The translations under genes were made by a program, and so were the position numbers. Below the pieces are notes generated by a model, which ran no database searches, was not told the origin of the DNA, and saw nothing but the letters and a program-made list of their open reading frames with translations. A DNA stretch of 64,000 nucleotides from Gordionus sp. m RMFG-2023 (lineage: Eukaryota; Nematomorpha; Gordioida; Chordodea; Parachordodidae). Every line of letters begins with the position of its first letter. Positions within the stretch are counted from its first letter, which is position 1. Below, piece after piece: positions 22,149-32,450 of the stretch. The stretch is taken from NCBI RefSeq assembly GCF_954871325.1, contig NC_088776.1:25468508-25532507 (forward strand), in the 5' to 3' direction.

Positions 22149-22720
22149 TAGGGGTAATTTCATACCAAATCGATAACTTTTCAGCCTGACCTTTTTAATT
22201 TCGATAAAATTTTGTATACTAAAAGAATATCATTAGAAAGCATCGAATCCAAAATTTAAGCCTCCTAATACTCATAGTTCCTGAGATATCAATGGTCAAA
22301 AGTGCCCAAAATAATCTTTTTTCGAAAAATACGATTTTTTAAAATTGAGATAAGTTAAAAAAATAATGATTTAAAAATATAAGTTATATGTCATTTTGTT
22401 TACTGAATATTAAGGATTTTTTTAAAATAATATTTTTGCGGTTTTTATTTACGTTAGAAATTTTAAACATGAAAACTCCAGGTGTTTAGTTTTCCAAATT
22501 TTTTGAATTTAATATTTTCTTATTCTCTAACCTTATATCTATTCATAAAAAATTTAAACTTGGGACAGCCATGAATTTTTTAGTTATTTCGATTTAAAAA
22601 ATAAATATTTTTTTAAAAAATAGATGGCGCTCCTATATAAAATAATGCGTTTTGCTAATATTATTTTTTTTAAACATTAATAACAAGATTTTCTAGCATT
22701 AATATCACGAAATGAGATTA
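22149..22720 (+). repeat. Left terminal inverted repeat of the long-TIR transposon
   Basis: It pairs with 25655-26238 over its whole length, for example TTTTTAATTTCGATAAAATT at about 22191 with its inverse near 26185, CTGAGATATCAATGGTCAAA near 22282 with its inverse near 26100, and the word ATGGCGCTCC near 22624 with GGAGCGCCAT near 25760. Similarity drops after CACGAAATGAG at about 22720. Confidence 0.9.
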
Positions 22721-22889
22721 TTTAGCTGCGGTTATAATCATTTTTTTATTGTAAAAAAATTTTAATTTTCATATTATTTAATAAATTTTGTAAATATAAT
22801 AGACAAATTAAAATTCATAAAGGATATTACCTACTTTCGGTTTTTCATTATTTAGACGCCATGAAAATTTCGTTTTGCGGATATATTAT

Positions 22890-24880
22890 ATGTACGTCCA
22901 GTAGCCGTTGATGGGCTAACTATTGTTAAAATATTTTTTTTGGTATGAAAAGGATATCTTGTGCCGCAAAAGAATTTGCTGGTCCTTTAGGGTGAATAAA
23001 ATTAATTTTTACTTCATCTCTAATTACACTTCTTGTACAAATCCTAACTACCAATCGTTTTCATATTCACATGTTACATATCCTATAATCTCAAACGGAT
23101 CCTCACGTGGATATACTATATCTCCACAATAAATGTCTGCGAATTAGAATATAGTTTAGTGTTGAGTTTAGTTAAACCAATCGGAAACACTGCAATTTTT
23201 TGTGTCCCAGGTATTGAGAAAGATTTACTAAATCTCTCACTTAGCCTTATCTCTTCTTCCTCATACTCTGGTATGATGGCATAAAAAAAATTCATACCTT
23301 TTATATGCTCTTCCGCATATTTATAAAATCGTAAAGATGTAATTATTTGATCAGTATAAGGTTTTTATAAGCTTGCCATGGCAACTAATCTTTTTACTGT
23401 GCCGCCTACCGTAGCAGGCACTTTTACCATGTGCCGTAGGAAAAAAATGTCATTCTGCTTGAACATCAAAATCGATTTATTGGTAGAACATTGATGAAGT
23501 TTTTCTTATTTTTTTATTGCGCTGCTGAACCATCAGAAAAGTAGTAATTTTTCTGGTGGAGTGTCGAATTTATTTTTTAAAAAATGAATCAAATACGATT
23601 GGAATAAATGGACAGTATTATTAATTAAGGATTCTGATATTACCACAAAAGTTAGGTTGTTTATTTGATCTCCTATTTCATAATAAATTGAAAATGGATG
23701 CAACGTAACTTGCGAAGTTATCCAATGATAACCCTGAACTTCGTCTTGGACAATAAAGGAATAATTTTATAAAAAGTCACAAATAATTAAGAGTGTATTT
23801 TCTAAACTATTTTTAAGGTTATTGTGAAATGAACTTTGTTGTTTACAAATAAATGGATGGCGTATGAGGATATTCATTTTATGGAAAAAATAATGAATAA
23901 ATTCGTCTGCCGATTGAGAAATAGTCTCTAGAGTTGTTCTATCTACCAAAACCCACTGTTTAAACGTAACAAGAGTTATATCATTTTTTATAAATAATTT
24001 TTCGGTGCGTTCTTTTAAAAGTGCCGAGCCATGACACTCGTTGCAGTCACCAAAATAAAAGGTAACGGGGGATTGCAAATCATTCTGCCTATAACATCTC
24101 TATATGTATCTTCACCATTTTTAGTCAATGTTTCTAATTCACAGCCTAAAATCATAAATTAAATATTCTGGTGTATGCCACAAACGCATACACCATGTGT
24201 TCCACTAGCCCCTGCTAATAATTTCGAAAATCCAATTGTTATGTTTGAATTACTAGCCTTAAAATGATTATATAATTCTTAATTTATTAAGAACTAACCT
24301 TTTTTGCTCGTTCCCCCTTTTTAATGATAGATATGCAATCTTTTTTTTTCTGGTAATACCCTACTAACTTCATCACTGCAAAAAAAAATTTAAAACAATA
24401 TCAACTGTTTTTTGATTGAGATATTTTGCAAGATTTCGATTTGGAGTTGAAAGAATCCCCTTTTCTTCTAAAATGATTTTGGAATTATATGCCATATGAT
24501 ATGCAGTGTTGAATGTCGTTTAATTTTATTTGCGCTCCAATTAGGAGGCAAAATGGTCAGCAATTGATATTTTTTATTTTTAGATAAATTAGGATATTGT
24601 AATTTCATATTATTGAGTATACCATTATTGTCTTTTGTATCCGATTCTAGATTGTTAATTTTTATATCTGAAATAGCTTTTGATATTTTCGCTACCTTTT
24701 TTGGATAATTTTTTTTGGTTTGTTTTTTATTCTTAATAGGAGATATTCCAATTTTGTTTAAAGTTATATTGATTGTATCTATTGATGTGGATGCTTTTTT
24801 AAATATTATCTACATATTCGCTATCAGAATTTATATTTTCAATATTTTTTTGTGATAATCGTTTACGACATTTATCGGTT
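22890..24880 (-). pseudogene. Decayed transposase of an uncharacterised animal family
   Basis: Minus-strand words follow the order I know from many uncharacterised arthropod and cnidarian proteins: KYQLLTILPPNWSANKI, ILEEKGILSTPNRN, DEVSRVLPEKK, GASGTHGVCVCGIHQN, FGDCNECHG, KQWVLVDRTTLETIS, FICKQQSSFHNNLK, QDEVQGYHWITSQVTLHPF, VVISESLINNTVHLFQSYL, GGTVKRLVAMASL and, near the C-terminus, WLGFVQEV and HPKGPANSFAAQDI (read through frames). The CxxC pair and HxxxxC words suggest zinc binding. Multiple stops and frameshifts show it is dead. Its position between long terminal repeats supports a transposase role. No superfamily name is asserted. Confidence 0.75.
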
Positions 24881-24998
24881 AATGATGCTTACTACCTTAA
24901 GGTACTACCTATCAAATTTGTATTTTGTTTATTTTTCATTTGGATAGGCACTACCAAATATATTTATAATATATATTTGAAAAATCATGATTTTTGAA

Positions 24999-25165
24999 AA
25001 ACCTCTGTGGCCTAGTCGGCAAGAGCTTCGCTTACTTATCCCATAATCATGGGTTCGAATCCCGGGAATGGTCATGTTTTTTTTCTTAATCTAACTTGGT
25101 GGTTCCATCCTTGCGGGGATGATATATTGGAGGCCGGACTCGACCACGTGATTCCGTTATAATAT
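24999..25165 (+). mobile_element. tRNA-derived SINE inside the long-TIR transposon
   Basis: A tRNA-like head of about 73 nt begins near 25001. It has an A box TGGCCTAGTCGG, a loop word CCCATAAT resembling the methionine (CAT) anticodon loop, and a B box GGTTCGAATCC followed by CCGGG. The acceptor arms pair poorly, and a non-tRNA body follows (TTGGTGGTTCCATCC, GGAGGCCGGACTCGACC), so this is a SINE and not a functional tRNA gene. The target duplication is not clear. Confidence 0.7.
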
Positions 25166-25495
25166 TAAATAATAAGGATCTCTATATTTTAATAAATTTT
25201 GGTCGGTATTTAGCAAAGCATCATTAACCACATTTATCACAATATACTGTTCCGCCTCAATGTTTGGAAATTGTGTCATCCACGTCATGACTTTGTGCAA
25301 GTTTTTTTCATAATTACAGTGTTTAGATTCTTTAAAAGGATTTTTATACATTATAAATAATTTTAACAAAAAAATTAATATCTAAATTTTTGTAAAATAA
25401 AAATTAATTAATATAGGGCAAGTGCATGAAAACTTGCTTTTATCTTTCAACAATTTCTAGTATATATCAGATCAGAATCTAATTTATCTTTTTAA

Positions 25496-25635
25496 GAAAA
25501 TAATCATTTATTATAAAAACAACTAATTTTTTACAGGTTATCAATATAGTAATAATAAGTACTAAGAAAATAATCAATTATTATAAAAACAATTAATTTT
25601 TACAAGTTATTAATATAGTAGTAATAATAAGTAAG
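25496..25635. repeat. Direct duplication of about 67 bp
   Basis: AAGAAAATAATCA(T/A)TTATTATAAAAACAA begins both halves, and both end with TATTAATATAGTAATAATAAGT-like sequence. It lies just inside the right terminal repeat of the long-TIR element. Confidence 0.7.
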
Positions 25636-25654
25636 CCTATCAAACTATCTATAT

Positions 25655-26238
25655 AATATTATTTCATGATATGAATGCTGGAAAATCTTATTATTTATGT
25701 TTAAAAATGAAAAAAAGTTAAAAAAATAAAAATCTTAACAAAACGCGTTATTTTATAAAGGAGCGCCATCTATTTTTTAAAAAGATATTTATTTTTTGTT
25801 TTTTATATCGTAGTAACTAAAAAACTTATGGCTGCTCCAAGTTTAAATTTTTTATGAATAGATATAATGTTAGAGAATAAGAAAATATTAAATTCAAAAA
25901 TATTTGGAAAACGAAACACTTGGAGTTTTCATGTTTAAAATTTATAACGTAAATAAAAACCGCAACAATATTATTTTTTCTTTAATAGAGTTACAAAATG
26001 ACATATAACTTATATTTTTAAAATCCTTATTTTTTAACTTATCTTAATTTTAAAAAATCGTATTTTTCGAAAAACATCATTTTTGGCACTTTTGACTATT
26101 GATATCTCAGGAACTATGAGTACTAGGAGGCTAAAATTTTGAATTCGATGCTTTATAATGACTCTCAAAATGCAAAATTTTATCGAAATTAAAAAGGTTG
26201 GGCCAAAAAGTTATCAATTTGGTATAATATTACTCCTA
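25655..26238 (-). repeat. Right terminal inverted repeat of the long-TIR transposon
   Basis: It is the inverse of 22149-22720, with scattered substitutions and small indels indicating an old element. The outermost bases read TTACTCCTAG. The last AG falls immediately before the ATG at 26240. Confidence 0.9.
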
Positions 26239-26239
26239 G

Positions 26240-26449
26240 ATGAAAGTGACAATAGATGACAAGAGAATAATGGATTTTATAAATAATGATGCCAACTATA
26301 AAAAGCGGGGAGAAGGGATTAGGGAAAAAATTCGCCTTACTAAACATAAAATACCACCATTAAATGATAAGATCTTCCCATTCCAATTAAAAAATAAAAA
26401 TAGGCCTGGTCTTTCCAAATTAGGATTGGTGATTAAGAGAGGTCTCTAA
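26240..26449 (+). CDS. 69-residue open frame, unrecognised
   Basis: The frame encodes a basic, charged, protein-like sequence including DDKRIMDFINNDANYKKRGE, REKIRLTKHKIPPLNDKIF and NRPGLSKLGLVIKRGL, ending in TAA. It starts one base after the end of the long-TIR transposon, so its upstream part may have been separated from it by that insertion. It could be a terminal exon of a plus-strand gene, perhaps the one suggested at 20991-21770. I recognise no domain. Confidence 0.35.
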   Translation: MKVTIDDKRIMDFINNDANYKKRGEGIREKIRLTKHKIPPLNDKIFPFQLKNKNRPGLSKLGLVIKRGL

Positions 26450-26742
26450 TTAAGATTAGAATGTAATTTATATTTTCTTGCTTTTCATTTTTTAATGGGG
26501 AAAAATCATTATTATATCAAGCAATTAATAATTTAACCTAAAAAATGCTTTATAATTAAGAAAATAGTAAAGGCAAAAGTTTTATGCTATTTAATTTTCA
26601 TTAACATAAAAATTTAATTGAACTCTCAATCTTTACTATAGTAATAAATTATTACAGATGTCTCATTGTTGTAAATTTATATTGAACAATAAATTCCAAA
26701 TGTTAAAAAAAATATTTAATAATCAAATTTATAAATTAGTAC

Positions 26743-27296
26743 ATAATATGGATCACGGACGTTTTTATTTGGAAATTTATAGTCCCATTTTCCTAGCAAT
26801 TCAATTTTTGCCTTTGATTTTAAAGGGCGTAATGCTTTTACATTTCTTTATAAATTTAAAACAACATTTTATTTATTTGTACTCAATGTTGGACTGATCC
26901 ATGCATAATATATAATCAAAATTGTAAAAATCTTCTTGTACAAGCTCATATTATAATATATTTTTTAATATTATATCTATATACTACCTGTCTAGCTTTA
27001 TGGCTAAAATTTATATCATGATTTTTTAATATAGCCATAGCTCGATGATCAGGAGATTTACCTAAATGATAATCGCCTGTACCTGCACTATCTACTTTCC
27101 ACTAAAAAAAATTTATAATTCATTTAAATGAGAAATATTCACATTTGTAATATAACTTTCTTCTAAAATTTTTCTTAGACAAGCTTCTGCAATAGGCGAT
27201 CTACAAATGTTGCCTAAATACGTCATTAATGCAATTATTTTAAATTATTTTTTAAATACCCAAACATACCATAAGCACAGATTTTGGTTCAGTCAT
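26743..27296 (-). CDS. ACP1: Low-molecular-weight protein tyrosine phosphatase, five exons
   Basis: This cytosolic acid phosphatase removes phosphate from phosphotyrosine. Minus-strand exons are 27260-27296, 27143-27213, 26988-27101, 26883-26944 and 26743-26845, with GT-AG introns of 46, 41, 43 and 37 nt. All phases agree, giving 129 residues. Residues 1-18 hold the P-loop VCLGNICRSP (catalytic C11, R17). Then follow WKVDSAGTGDYHLGKSPD, HKARQ, EDFYNFDYILCMDQSN, KAKIELLG and the DPYY acid motif (D126), all in the family's order. Family members are about 155-160 residues, so the last 25 or so, after a GTACTA donor at 26742, remain unplaced. The start ATG gives MTEPKSVLMV, matching homologues. 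Nothing in the visible part is broken. The symbol is that of the human homologue. Confidence 0.9.
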
Positions 27297-28607
27297 GAAA
27301 ATATAATAGAGAAAAGTAGATAAATTTAATAAGGATTGACATCCAATCAATCAACACAAAAACTTAAGTTGTATATTAACGAGGAAGGTGAGTGGGCATA
27401 TTTTTTAAACAAATAAATGTTTCTTCCAATATTTTCACCTCCCACACCCCTGAAACAAATTATCTTTAAAAAAGTTGTGAGCCTAAATTTATTTAAATAA
27501 ATATAATCTGGCCATGAAGCGAGGCTAAAGTCATTTTTAGGGGTAGAGGGGGAGAGTTAATAATTGATAATATTTAAGTGAAATTTGTTTAAGTTAGCAC
27601 ATGATATTTAAAATATAGTTGGTCTGAATTGGTGTGTAGGCAAGATTTTACTAGTGAGTCACTATTAGATTGAATAACTTAAACTTTATTGAAGTTCTTT
27701 AGATCCACTTACTTTGGGCCATTGGCTATGTAACTTTTGTCTAAATAATTTTCTTTCCCACTTTTTTGACAAAAATACCTTTTTGATAACAATAAAAATC
27801 AGAGTCCATAGTTTGTTTATATAATGACCAATGCTATAGATCATTACCCTGTTTTTAAATTGTTTATATATAATGACCAATGCTAGAGATCATTACCCTG
27901 TTTTTAAAACTTAGAATTACATAACACATTTAAAATACTTTTCTCTTCTATTTATTTAAAAAAAAATAAGCAACGTTAACTTTGCTTTCTCATAATTTCC
28001 CAATAGAGTAAATAGTAATTTTTTAACATAAAAAAATTAGTATTAATTATATATTTGATAAATTTTTAAGAAAAATTATGGTTCCCTTGTTTCTGTATAC
28101 GCTACTCTAATGCATATAAACTTATAATTTAATACTTTGAAATAGGCATTATCGGCTAATATAAAGCCGATTAATGACGAATCCCAATGAAAGGCTAGCT
28201 AAGTCGGATGATTTAAAAAAATTCTGATCGCAAAAAAGATCCCAGCAATCCTCGCAAAATATTTTGAGGAGAGATTGATTGATATTAATCTCGGATTTAG
28301 GATTTTTTAAACATTTTTTCTAATATTTTGGCGCTAGCTTCGAAAGCTGGAACGTTAAAATATCTATAAAATAAATAATTTTTTAAAATATTATATTAAA
28401 TAATAAAATAATAAACCACTTATTATAAAAAGTTTTACAAACTTAAAAATAAACATAACTTTTTGTGGAAACAAGTAATAATACTGATTTTTTAAATTAA
28501 TATAAAACCTGCTTTCTTTGACATCTGAATTTAAATGATAAAAATAATTTTTTTTATAAAATTTTATTTGAGTATTTATATTTATTTCTTCACTATAAAT
28601 TCTAGGA
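27297..28607. other. Spacer with a possible exon and a short duplication
   Basis: On the minus strand near 27686-27780 a frame reads LSKKWERKLFRQKLHSQWPK directly before a GTAAGT donor. It may be an exon of an unrecognised gene. At 27815-27905 a 47-bp unit containing GACCAATGCTA(T/G)AGATCATT is repeated in tandem. The rest is AT-rich with nothing I can name. Confidence 0.35.
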
Positions 28608-28754
28608 AACTTTAATATAGGCGCTCTTCAAAAAGCGGCTAAATCAAGAGATTTCGTATTTTAAATGGCAGAAAGGTTTGAATTAGGCTTAGTTAATATT
28701 TTTGGCTAAAATCTTGATTTAGCAGTTTTCTTAGAAATCGCTTATATTGAAGTT
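28608..28754. mobile_element. Small palindromic MITE
   Basis: The ends AACTTTAATATAGGCG and CGCTTATATTGAAGTT are inverted repeats with two mismatches. Inside, GGCTAAATCAAG pairs with CTTGATTTAGC. The layout resembles the MITE at 6506, but the termini differ. No clear target duplication. Confidence 0.55.
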
Positions 28755-28808
28755 TTCAAAAATACTATTCAAGCTTAACTAATTCACAAAGCTTTATTTA
28801 CCTCTAAT

Positions 28809-29400
28809 CAGACGCGTAGTCAGAAATCTTTAAGGGGGAGGAGGGGTTTATTTTTTTTATTGAAATGATTGTATGTTGAAGCATTAAAAATTTATTAAAA
28901 AACTAATCATCATATAAAACTTATTAGAACTAATTATATTTGAAAATTTGATAATTTGAAAACAAATAATAAAATATTGTAAAATACAAAATATTTAAGA
29001 GTGAAAATAATACTATTAAAAGATATTATAGCTATATAAACCGGTATTTAAATCATAATAAAATATAAAATTAAACATTTTATAATGATTTAAAAGGTTA
29101 ATTAAAATATCGTTCATAAATTAAAATTTAATCTTCTTTATGATTGCGCCAAATTTTTAATAATTTGTTCTGTGATTAGAATTAGATTTCGATGTATATT
29201 AAGTAAAACTAGTCCAATCAATCGATTTTAATATGTCATACCTTTGAGAGGTTTTTATTCTCTGTAATAGAGTAAAGGTCCCCTCATTTGTATTTGTACT
29301 AATTGTTACCATTGCCAAAATATTCAATAATTTAAATATATTTGGAAAAATTCATAAAATATATTTTAAATGATTGGGAGGGGTAATTGCGGAAATTTTT
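28809..29400 (-). mobile_element. hAT remnant, ZMYM1-type transposase C-terminus
   Basis: It starts CAGACGCGTAGTCAGAAATC followed by G-rich sequence, like the element at 61468. Minus-strand words LFKLLNILAMVTIST-like, LLQRIKTS and LLNIHRNL, EQIIKNLAQS, RRLNF follow the hAT dimerisation region of ZMYM1-like transposases. Frames are shifted and the far end is not defined. Confidence 0.6.
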
Positions 29401-29565
29401 TTGCATATTCTGATTATCATTTTCCGTTGTTTGATGTTGATTAACTTTATCTTCTCTTCAGTTAGGACTGCTCCTAATTTTAAAGTCAAAAAGCAATATA
29501 AGTATATTAAAAAAAATATTAATTGAAGCATACAACACAATTAATTACTAGACCAAGACTAAAAA

Positions 29566-30283
29566 TCTGAACCCTTCGAACTCAAGATTTTACTGACTCT
29601 TTTTTAAATCTAGATTTTAGGGTTCAAGAATTTTTTTTTATTTTCAGCATTAAAAACATTTTTTTATGTAAATCTTCTCTGAGGAATCATTTTTATTATA
29701 TTTTATGTAAAAATTTTACAGCCACTTTTGTATATTTTTTTATCATAGATAAATATAATAACTTTTATTTAAAAAAATCTATTGTTTGTTGGATTTTTTT
29801 TTAATCCCAAAAATAAAGAAGAAATAAAGCATAAAACGGAGAAGAGGAAGAGTAAGTTTAGTTGAAAAAGAATAAAGTTTACCGTAGGAAGTTATGGTAG
29901 TGGAAATGATTGGAATAAAAAAGACCAATGAAAAGAACATAATCACAAGGTAAAATAGATTTATTAAATGCAAGCTGTAGCACTGTCAAAGTTAGATCAT
30001 AAAAATCTATATTTTAATTTAACATCTAGATTTTGAAAGGATATCATGATAATTCTCGCTTAAATATTATTTAAAAAAATAAATGGAATATTATTTTTTA
30101 AATTGTTTTGCATTGTATTATTTTAATTGCAATTGTGATGATAAATTATTTTTACGGTAAATGTGAAATCAGATAAATAACTATTTTTTATATGATAAAC
30201 TTCCTAAAAACTGATGTTTGGTTATTTTTACTAAATATTATAAGTCTTATCTTTTGCATCTTTTATTTTAGAACGAGGGCTCA
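29566..30283. mobile_element. Weak hAT remnant of the CAGGGATGTGAACCC family
   Basis: TCTGAACCCTTCGAACTC at about 29567 resembles one terminus of copies A-C, and GGGCTCACAGCCCTG ends at 30283. The interior is AT-rich without transposase words. No matching target duplication, so the pairing is tentative. Confidence 0.35.
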
Positions 30284-30535
30284 CAGCCCTGTTTGTTACT
30301 TATTGTTCGTTGCATTCTCATCATTTTTAAAATGGGGAATAAGCAGGTCGGAATACAAATTAAGGCTATAAATTAATATAACAAATTCTATTTCTTATAA
30401 CAAAATATAAACAATTGGTATGACAAAATTAGGTAATATTTATGATTATTTATGTGATATTAAGCATAAGTTATCTAATATTAGGGATGATTTATCTGAT
30501 ATTTTATATATTTAAAATTTCAATTCACTTCTAAG

Positions 30536-30847
30536 CAGGTACCAGGAGCGAACAAAGCCTTATACCAGAATCAACATAATTTTCTAAACCGTAACCGAAC
30601 CTTGGTACCAAATCGTTAAAAAAATCACCAAGCCTATATAATTTTTCGGAAGCCTTTTTTATATATATAAATTGTAATTTGGGACAATAATATATATCTG
30701 CTTTGTCTGAGGAGTTTTACTATATTTATAAAAATAATATTTCACTTTTTAATTTTAAACAGTGAACCATAACCGTCAGGAATCTTGATAATTTTCAGCC
30801 TTTGAACCGTAACAGGGAACCTTTATAGATAACGGTTCATACCCCTG
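30536..30847. mobile_element. hAT MITE with perfect target duplication
   Basis: The element opens CAGGTACCAGGAGCGAAC and closes AACGGTTCATACCCCTG. The 8-bp duplication CTTCTAAG (30528-30535 and 30848-30855) is perfect. The interior contains several AACCGTAAC words, like the hAT at 37975. Confidence 0.85.
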
Positions 30848-31750
30848 CTTCTAAGTGTATAAAAATAGCAAAAACGAAAAATCTATACATTGTTTTGAAG
30901 GGCTTAAAAATTATATAGAGGCCTGGTTTAATATTCTCTCACATAGTGAAACCTCCTGTAGTAATTATAAAACCCTTTATATGAGTTTCAATAATTCAAA
31001 TGGATTGAACAACTGTTCAAAATTTAAGATATGTACACCCTATTAGAAAACTGTGAATTATTAATAAATCTAACCTTTGTACATGATGTTCTTAATTATT
31101 TAATTTATCTTTATACAATTAAGCGATTGTTTCGTGTTTTACAATCGCTTAATAATATTTCTCCGATAGGTTCTAAATTTATTTTATGATTCAGGGATGC
31201 TCTGTTTAATTAATTAACGAATGCCTTAATTGACAATAAAAAAACCAGTTAACCTTGCCTTGAGTGGCAATGTAGGAAAAATATAACCCAATTGATTAGG
31301 TAGGGCATAGATCAGTAATCACCTGAGGCTCGAAAAAACATGCTTTCTTTTAAATTTATATATATATTTATTGTAAATGATAAATTTTTAAAATATAGCC
31401 TTGCCTTTTAATGGTATATCAGAACAGGGATTAGGCAGGTATAATTAATCTATGATTAAAAACACACTTTGATTATATATAGATCAAAAAATATTTTCTT
31501 ATCTTACAAGTAGAAAAGTTTTAATATAGATTTATTTTAATCTATTAAATATTTAATTCTTAAATTAAATAAAACGAGGGGCTAAGAATTTCCATGGGAT
31601 GGGGGCAACTGTTGATTTGGGAGGGTCTATATTTTTTGAAATAAAACAAATAGTTAGGCATTAGGACAAGGTTTTTGATTTATAAATTTTAACATAAATG
31701 AATTAGAAGATAAATTTAGGGTTATTTTTTTTTCATATGCCATCGAAACT
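30848..31750. other. Spacer with a 13-bp hairpin
   Basis: The only structure I can support is a perfect hairpin at 31118-31153: ATTAAGCGATTGT, a 10-nt loop, then the exact inverse. No neighbouring coding signal or known motif explains it. The remainder is AT-rich without a recognised gene. Confidence 0.5.
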
Positions 31751-32024
31751 TGTTAATCGAGATTGACTTTTTAAATTTGTTTAACTTAAATTGTTTTTAT
31801 TTTAAACATGTTAGCCTTTAACTATGTATTTCGTTTAAATTGTTTTTATTTTAAACATGTTAGCCTTTAACTATGTATTTCGTTTAAATTGTTTTTTTTA
31901 TAATACATATATATATACCTTATTTTATATTTATTTTTAGTATCATTTTTAGTTTTAGAATAAATTTATTATAAATAAAAATCACCACCGTTATTTCTAT
32001 CACCACCGTTATCTCTATATAACA
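31751..32024 (+). repeat. Left LTR of the Ty3 element
   Basis: 274 bp, closely similar to 35255-35492. It contains a tandem repeat of about 51 bp (around 31795-31890) present once in the right LTR. Confidence 0.9.
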
Positions 32025-32194
32025 TGGTGCCCCGCTTTGTATGGTAACTCACGCACAATGATATATAAAAAAATCTCATATATATTGTGTATATGCATAA
32101 ATATAAAAAATAAAAAATTTACTTTTGGAATTATGTAATAAATTATAAAAATTATTCGATATAAAGGACACACACAAATTAAAAAAAATTTTTT

Positions 32195-32450
32195 ATATGA
32201 CTTTAGAACGACAATATATATCTTTACGCTAATGTAAATAAAGTTTTAAAATAAAAATTTTCAATTTGGATAAAACAAAAGTTACATAATTATATGACTT
32301 CATGACAATATATATCTTTATGCTAATTTAAATAAAGTTTTAAAATAAAAATTTGCAATTTGGATAAAAAAAAAATTGAATACATAATAGTGACAATATT
32401 TATCTTTGCTAATTTAAATAAAGTTTTAAAATAAAAATCTGCATTATGGA
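32195..32450. repeat. Three tandem copies of a roughly 95-bp leader repeat
   Basis: AATAAAGTTTTAAAATAAAA followed by a variant of TTGCAATTTGGATAAAA occurs three times between the left LTR and the gag-like region of the Ty3 element. Confidence 0.75.

Larger units (their letters stand above)
22149..26238 (-). mobile_element. DNA transposon with about 0.57-kb terminal inverted repeats
   Basis: The two ends are long inverted repeats starting TAGG(G/A)GTAAT, listed separately. Between them lies one decayed transposase on the minus strand (about 22890-24880) and a SINE insertion. The total of about 4.1 kb, a single gene, and terminal repeats of this length describe a complete, dead class II element. 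I could not identify the target duplication. The transposase belongs to a widespread but, to my knowledge, poorly described animal protein family, so the superfamily remains open. Confidence 0.85.

Noticed and set aside
22923-23132. Plus-strand frame of 69 residues
   Set aside because: Antisense to the decayed transposase C-terminus of the long-TIR element.
24999-25072. A functional methionine tRNA gene
   Set aside because: The A and B boxes are good, but the acceptor arms do not pair and a SINE body follows, so it is listed as a SINE.
27181-27240. LMW-PTP with the catalytic cysteine replaced by tyrosine (MTYLGNICRS)
   Set aside because: The unspliced reading is wrong. A 46-nt GT-AG intron joins MVCLG to NICRS and restores the cysteine.
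31118-31153. Rho-independent terminator
   Set aside because: The hairpin is perfect, but the genome is eukaryotic and no gene ends next to it, so only the hairpin is reported.
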